Shown here piece after piece: positions 14,245-15,367 of a stretch of DNA of 15,367 bases. The stretch lies in assembly GCA_024224995.1 (NCBI GenBank), contig JAAENB010000834.1:1-15367 (forward strand). Reading direction: 5' to 3'. Position numbers and translations under genes: made by a program. Numbering within the stretch: the first letter of the stretch is position 1; every line of letters starts with the position of its first letter. Below the pieces are notes generated by a model. The model saw only the letters and a list, made by a program, of their open reading frames with translations. It searched no databases and had not been told where the DNA came from. Origin of the DNA: a bacterium (GTDB taxonomy: Bacteria > Spirochaetota > UBA4802 > UBA5550).

Positions 14245-15273
14245 TTAATATTTCGATAGAAGATTAATAAAAGGCTGAAATCCCAGGCAATAGGCCGGAT
14301 ACTGCGCGTGCGTAACCGTATTCACCCCGGAGTTCACATCTATATCCCACCACCTAACATCATTTAACTGTCCCAGGTAGCCAATCCTTTCGGAACCTAT
14401 ATCGACCTTTCCGTTCGCCTCTCCGCCGGGAGTTCCGCCATTATCCAGGAACATAATCAATGTGACATTATTGATCTCAAAAGGACTGCCTACAGTAATG
14501 CCATTATAAATAAAAGGAAATAATTTCAACTCATGCCAGTCGCCTTCCCGGTACCGGACCTGGGGTTCAAGATAATAACCTGTTGTGAGTGAGGACTCCG
14601 TAATCTCAACAGTAAGGCTGCCTATGATATAGTTCATATCCAGGGTGACATCACTAACACTAATATTTTTCAGAATCCCGATGTTGTCAATTATCGCGTA
14701 AATAACAATTTTATCCCCTAGAGCATAATGCGTTCCCTGTTCAATCCCGTCAAACAGGACGGGACAAAAACCGTCATAGAGTAAAAACTTTATTATCGCT
14801 TCACTGCTGAACCACTTCTTATTTACATCAATATCAATATTCGCATTAATTCCAGCTTGTAACCGGTATACAATACTGTACTGGCTATCTTCAAAATAAA
14901 ACCCCACATCATCACCGGTGGTGGGAAAAGGAATACCGGAACCATAATCATTGTCCGCGAAGGCAAATATCGAGACCGCGTCCCCCGCTTTAAGCCCGGT
15001 CCCGCTCAGATCAATTGAATACCGTTTATTATCGGTATATACACTTTCAAAGGCAAGAATATCATCGGCATTAAGATTTTCTATATCATAGGATTTGGCT
15101 ACAATTACAAAGACCGGTCCGTCTACGGGCCCCGGCAGCTTTACCATACCCCAGAGCACAATATCCTCTTCCGTGTTAAAACAGGAAAACAGTACGGAAA
15201 AAGAAAAAATCATCGCGCAAATTGTTATACGAAACGCTGTTTTGAACCCGGTCCGCCTATGCTTAGTATTCAT
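14245..15273 (-). CDS. Putative lipoprotein, beta-rich, unknown function
   Basis: The protein has 342 residues. A basic N-terminus and hydrophobic core (FRITICAMIFSFSVLFS) lead to a lipobox, LFSC, with C31 as the acylated residue. Phenylalanine at -2 is tolerated in the relaxed lipoboxes of spirochaetes. The mature part looks like beta-sandwich modules: VLWGMVKLPGPVDGPVFVIV (39-58) is of the kind seen in surface or carbohydrate-related proteins, and a later Asp/Gly-rich segment (DNGGTPGGEANGKVDIGS, near 286-303) could bind a metal ion. The start codon lies inside the end of the upstream barrel gene (11-base overlap), so the two are translationally coupled. I do not recognise the family. The neighbours suggest a cell-surface function. 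Confidence 0.75.
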   Translation of the reverse strand: MNTKHRRTGFKTAFRITICAMIFSFSVLFSCFNTEEDIVLWGMVKLPGPVDGPVFVIVAKSYDIENLNADDILAFESVYTDNKRYSIDLSGTGLKAGDAVSIFAFADNDYGSGIPFPTTGDDVGFYFEDSQYSIVYRLQAGINANIDIDVNKKWFSSEAIIKFLLYDGFCPVLFDGIEQGTHYALGDKIVIYAIIDNIGILKNISVSDVTLDMNYIIGSLTVEITESSLTTGYYLEPQVRYREGDWHELKLFPFIYNGITVGSPFEINNVTLIMFLDNGGTPGGEANGKVDIGSERIGYLGQLNDVRWWDIDVNSGVNTVTHAQYPAYCLGFQPFINLLSKY

Positions 15274-15367
15274 AACTTATCCTCAGTGTTATTATTTTTT
15301 TATCGTTAAAATACGTCAGGAGCGATCCGTCCTCTCCCGAAATATAGGTAAAGGAGAGCGCGCACTC
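15263..15367 (-). CDS. C-terminal end of a beta-barrel protein (partial)
   Basis: This is the last 34 codons of a gene that continues beyond the window. They are read without interruption from the edge to a TAA at 15265-15263. The peptide ECALSFTYISGEDGSLLTYF, then NDKKIITLRISYEY, shows two amphipathic beta-strands joined by a short charged turn and ends in an aromatic residue (Y). This is the usual C-terminal signal of outer-membrane barrels recognised by BamA. The stop lies 11 bases inside the lipoprotein gene in another frame, so the genes are coupled. Only the tail is visible, and the family cannot be named. Confidence 0.65.
   Translation of the reverse strand, partial: ECALSFTYISGEDGSLLTYFNDKKIITLRISYEY

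Noticed and set aside
13457..14248. Plus-strand 263-codon open frame opposite the acyltransferase gene
   Set aside because: It is a long antisense frame expected in a G+C-rich gene. It is Arg/Ser/Pro-rich with no motifs, whereas the opposite strand carries HHxxxDG.

Overview
The window looks like chromosome from a motile, anaerobic or facultative Gram-negative bacterium of moderate G+C. The support is a pair of 2-hydroxyacyl-CoA dehydratase-type proteins (oxygen-sensitive Fe-S enzymes), exported beta-barrel proteins, a lipoprotein with a loose lipobox (LFSC) and a chemoreceptor. A spirochaete (Spirochaetota) is my best guess, with Desulfobacterota as the alternative. No rRNA or other marker gene is present to settle it.

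Layout. (1) 1-5181: three minus-strand genes read in the order dehydratase-family subunit (5181-4066), second dehydratase-family subunit (3606-2347), long acyl-CoA dehydrogenase (2250-373). The spaces between and after them are unusually full of repeats. (2) 5182-5319: a divergent regulatory region with two back-to-back promoters and a palindromic operator candidate. (3) 5320-8091: a TetR regulator, a small zinc-ribbon protein and two exported beta-barrel proteins, on the plus strand, ending at a hairpin terminator. (4) 8271-10193: a chemoreceptor with a nitrate/nitrite-type (NIT) sensor domain, ending at a bidirectional terminator. (5) 12693-10249: a minus-strand operon of NfeD plus two tandem SPFH/band-7 proteins. 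(6) 15367-13033: a minus-strand operon of the C-terminus of a beta-barrel protein (open at the window edge), a lipoprotein and a condensation-domain-like acyltransferase.

How the parts may work together. The TetR protein probably controls the acyl-CoA gene set next to it: the operator candidate covers the -10 region of the dehydratase promoter. The three enzymes suggest anaerobic acyl-CoA or aromatic-CoA chemistry (dehydration or reduction plus alpha,beta-oxidation). The ATP-driven activator that such dehydratases need is not in the window. The NfeD/SPFH operon is a membrane-microdomain system. The last operon looks like a cell-surface set.

The most unusual signal is a family of four intergenic palindromic elements (1-152, 3621-3770, 3797-4013, 12835-12988). 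Each has a nearly invariant 40-42-base loop held in a long stem. The stem sequence differs from copy to copy, yet its two arms stay complementary within each copy. This points to an undescribed structured repeat or mobile element.
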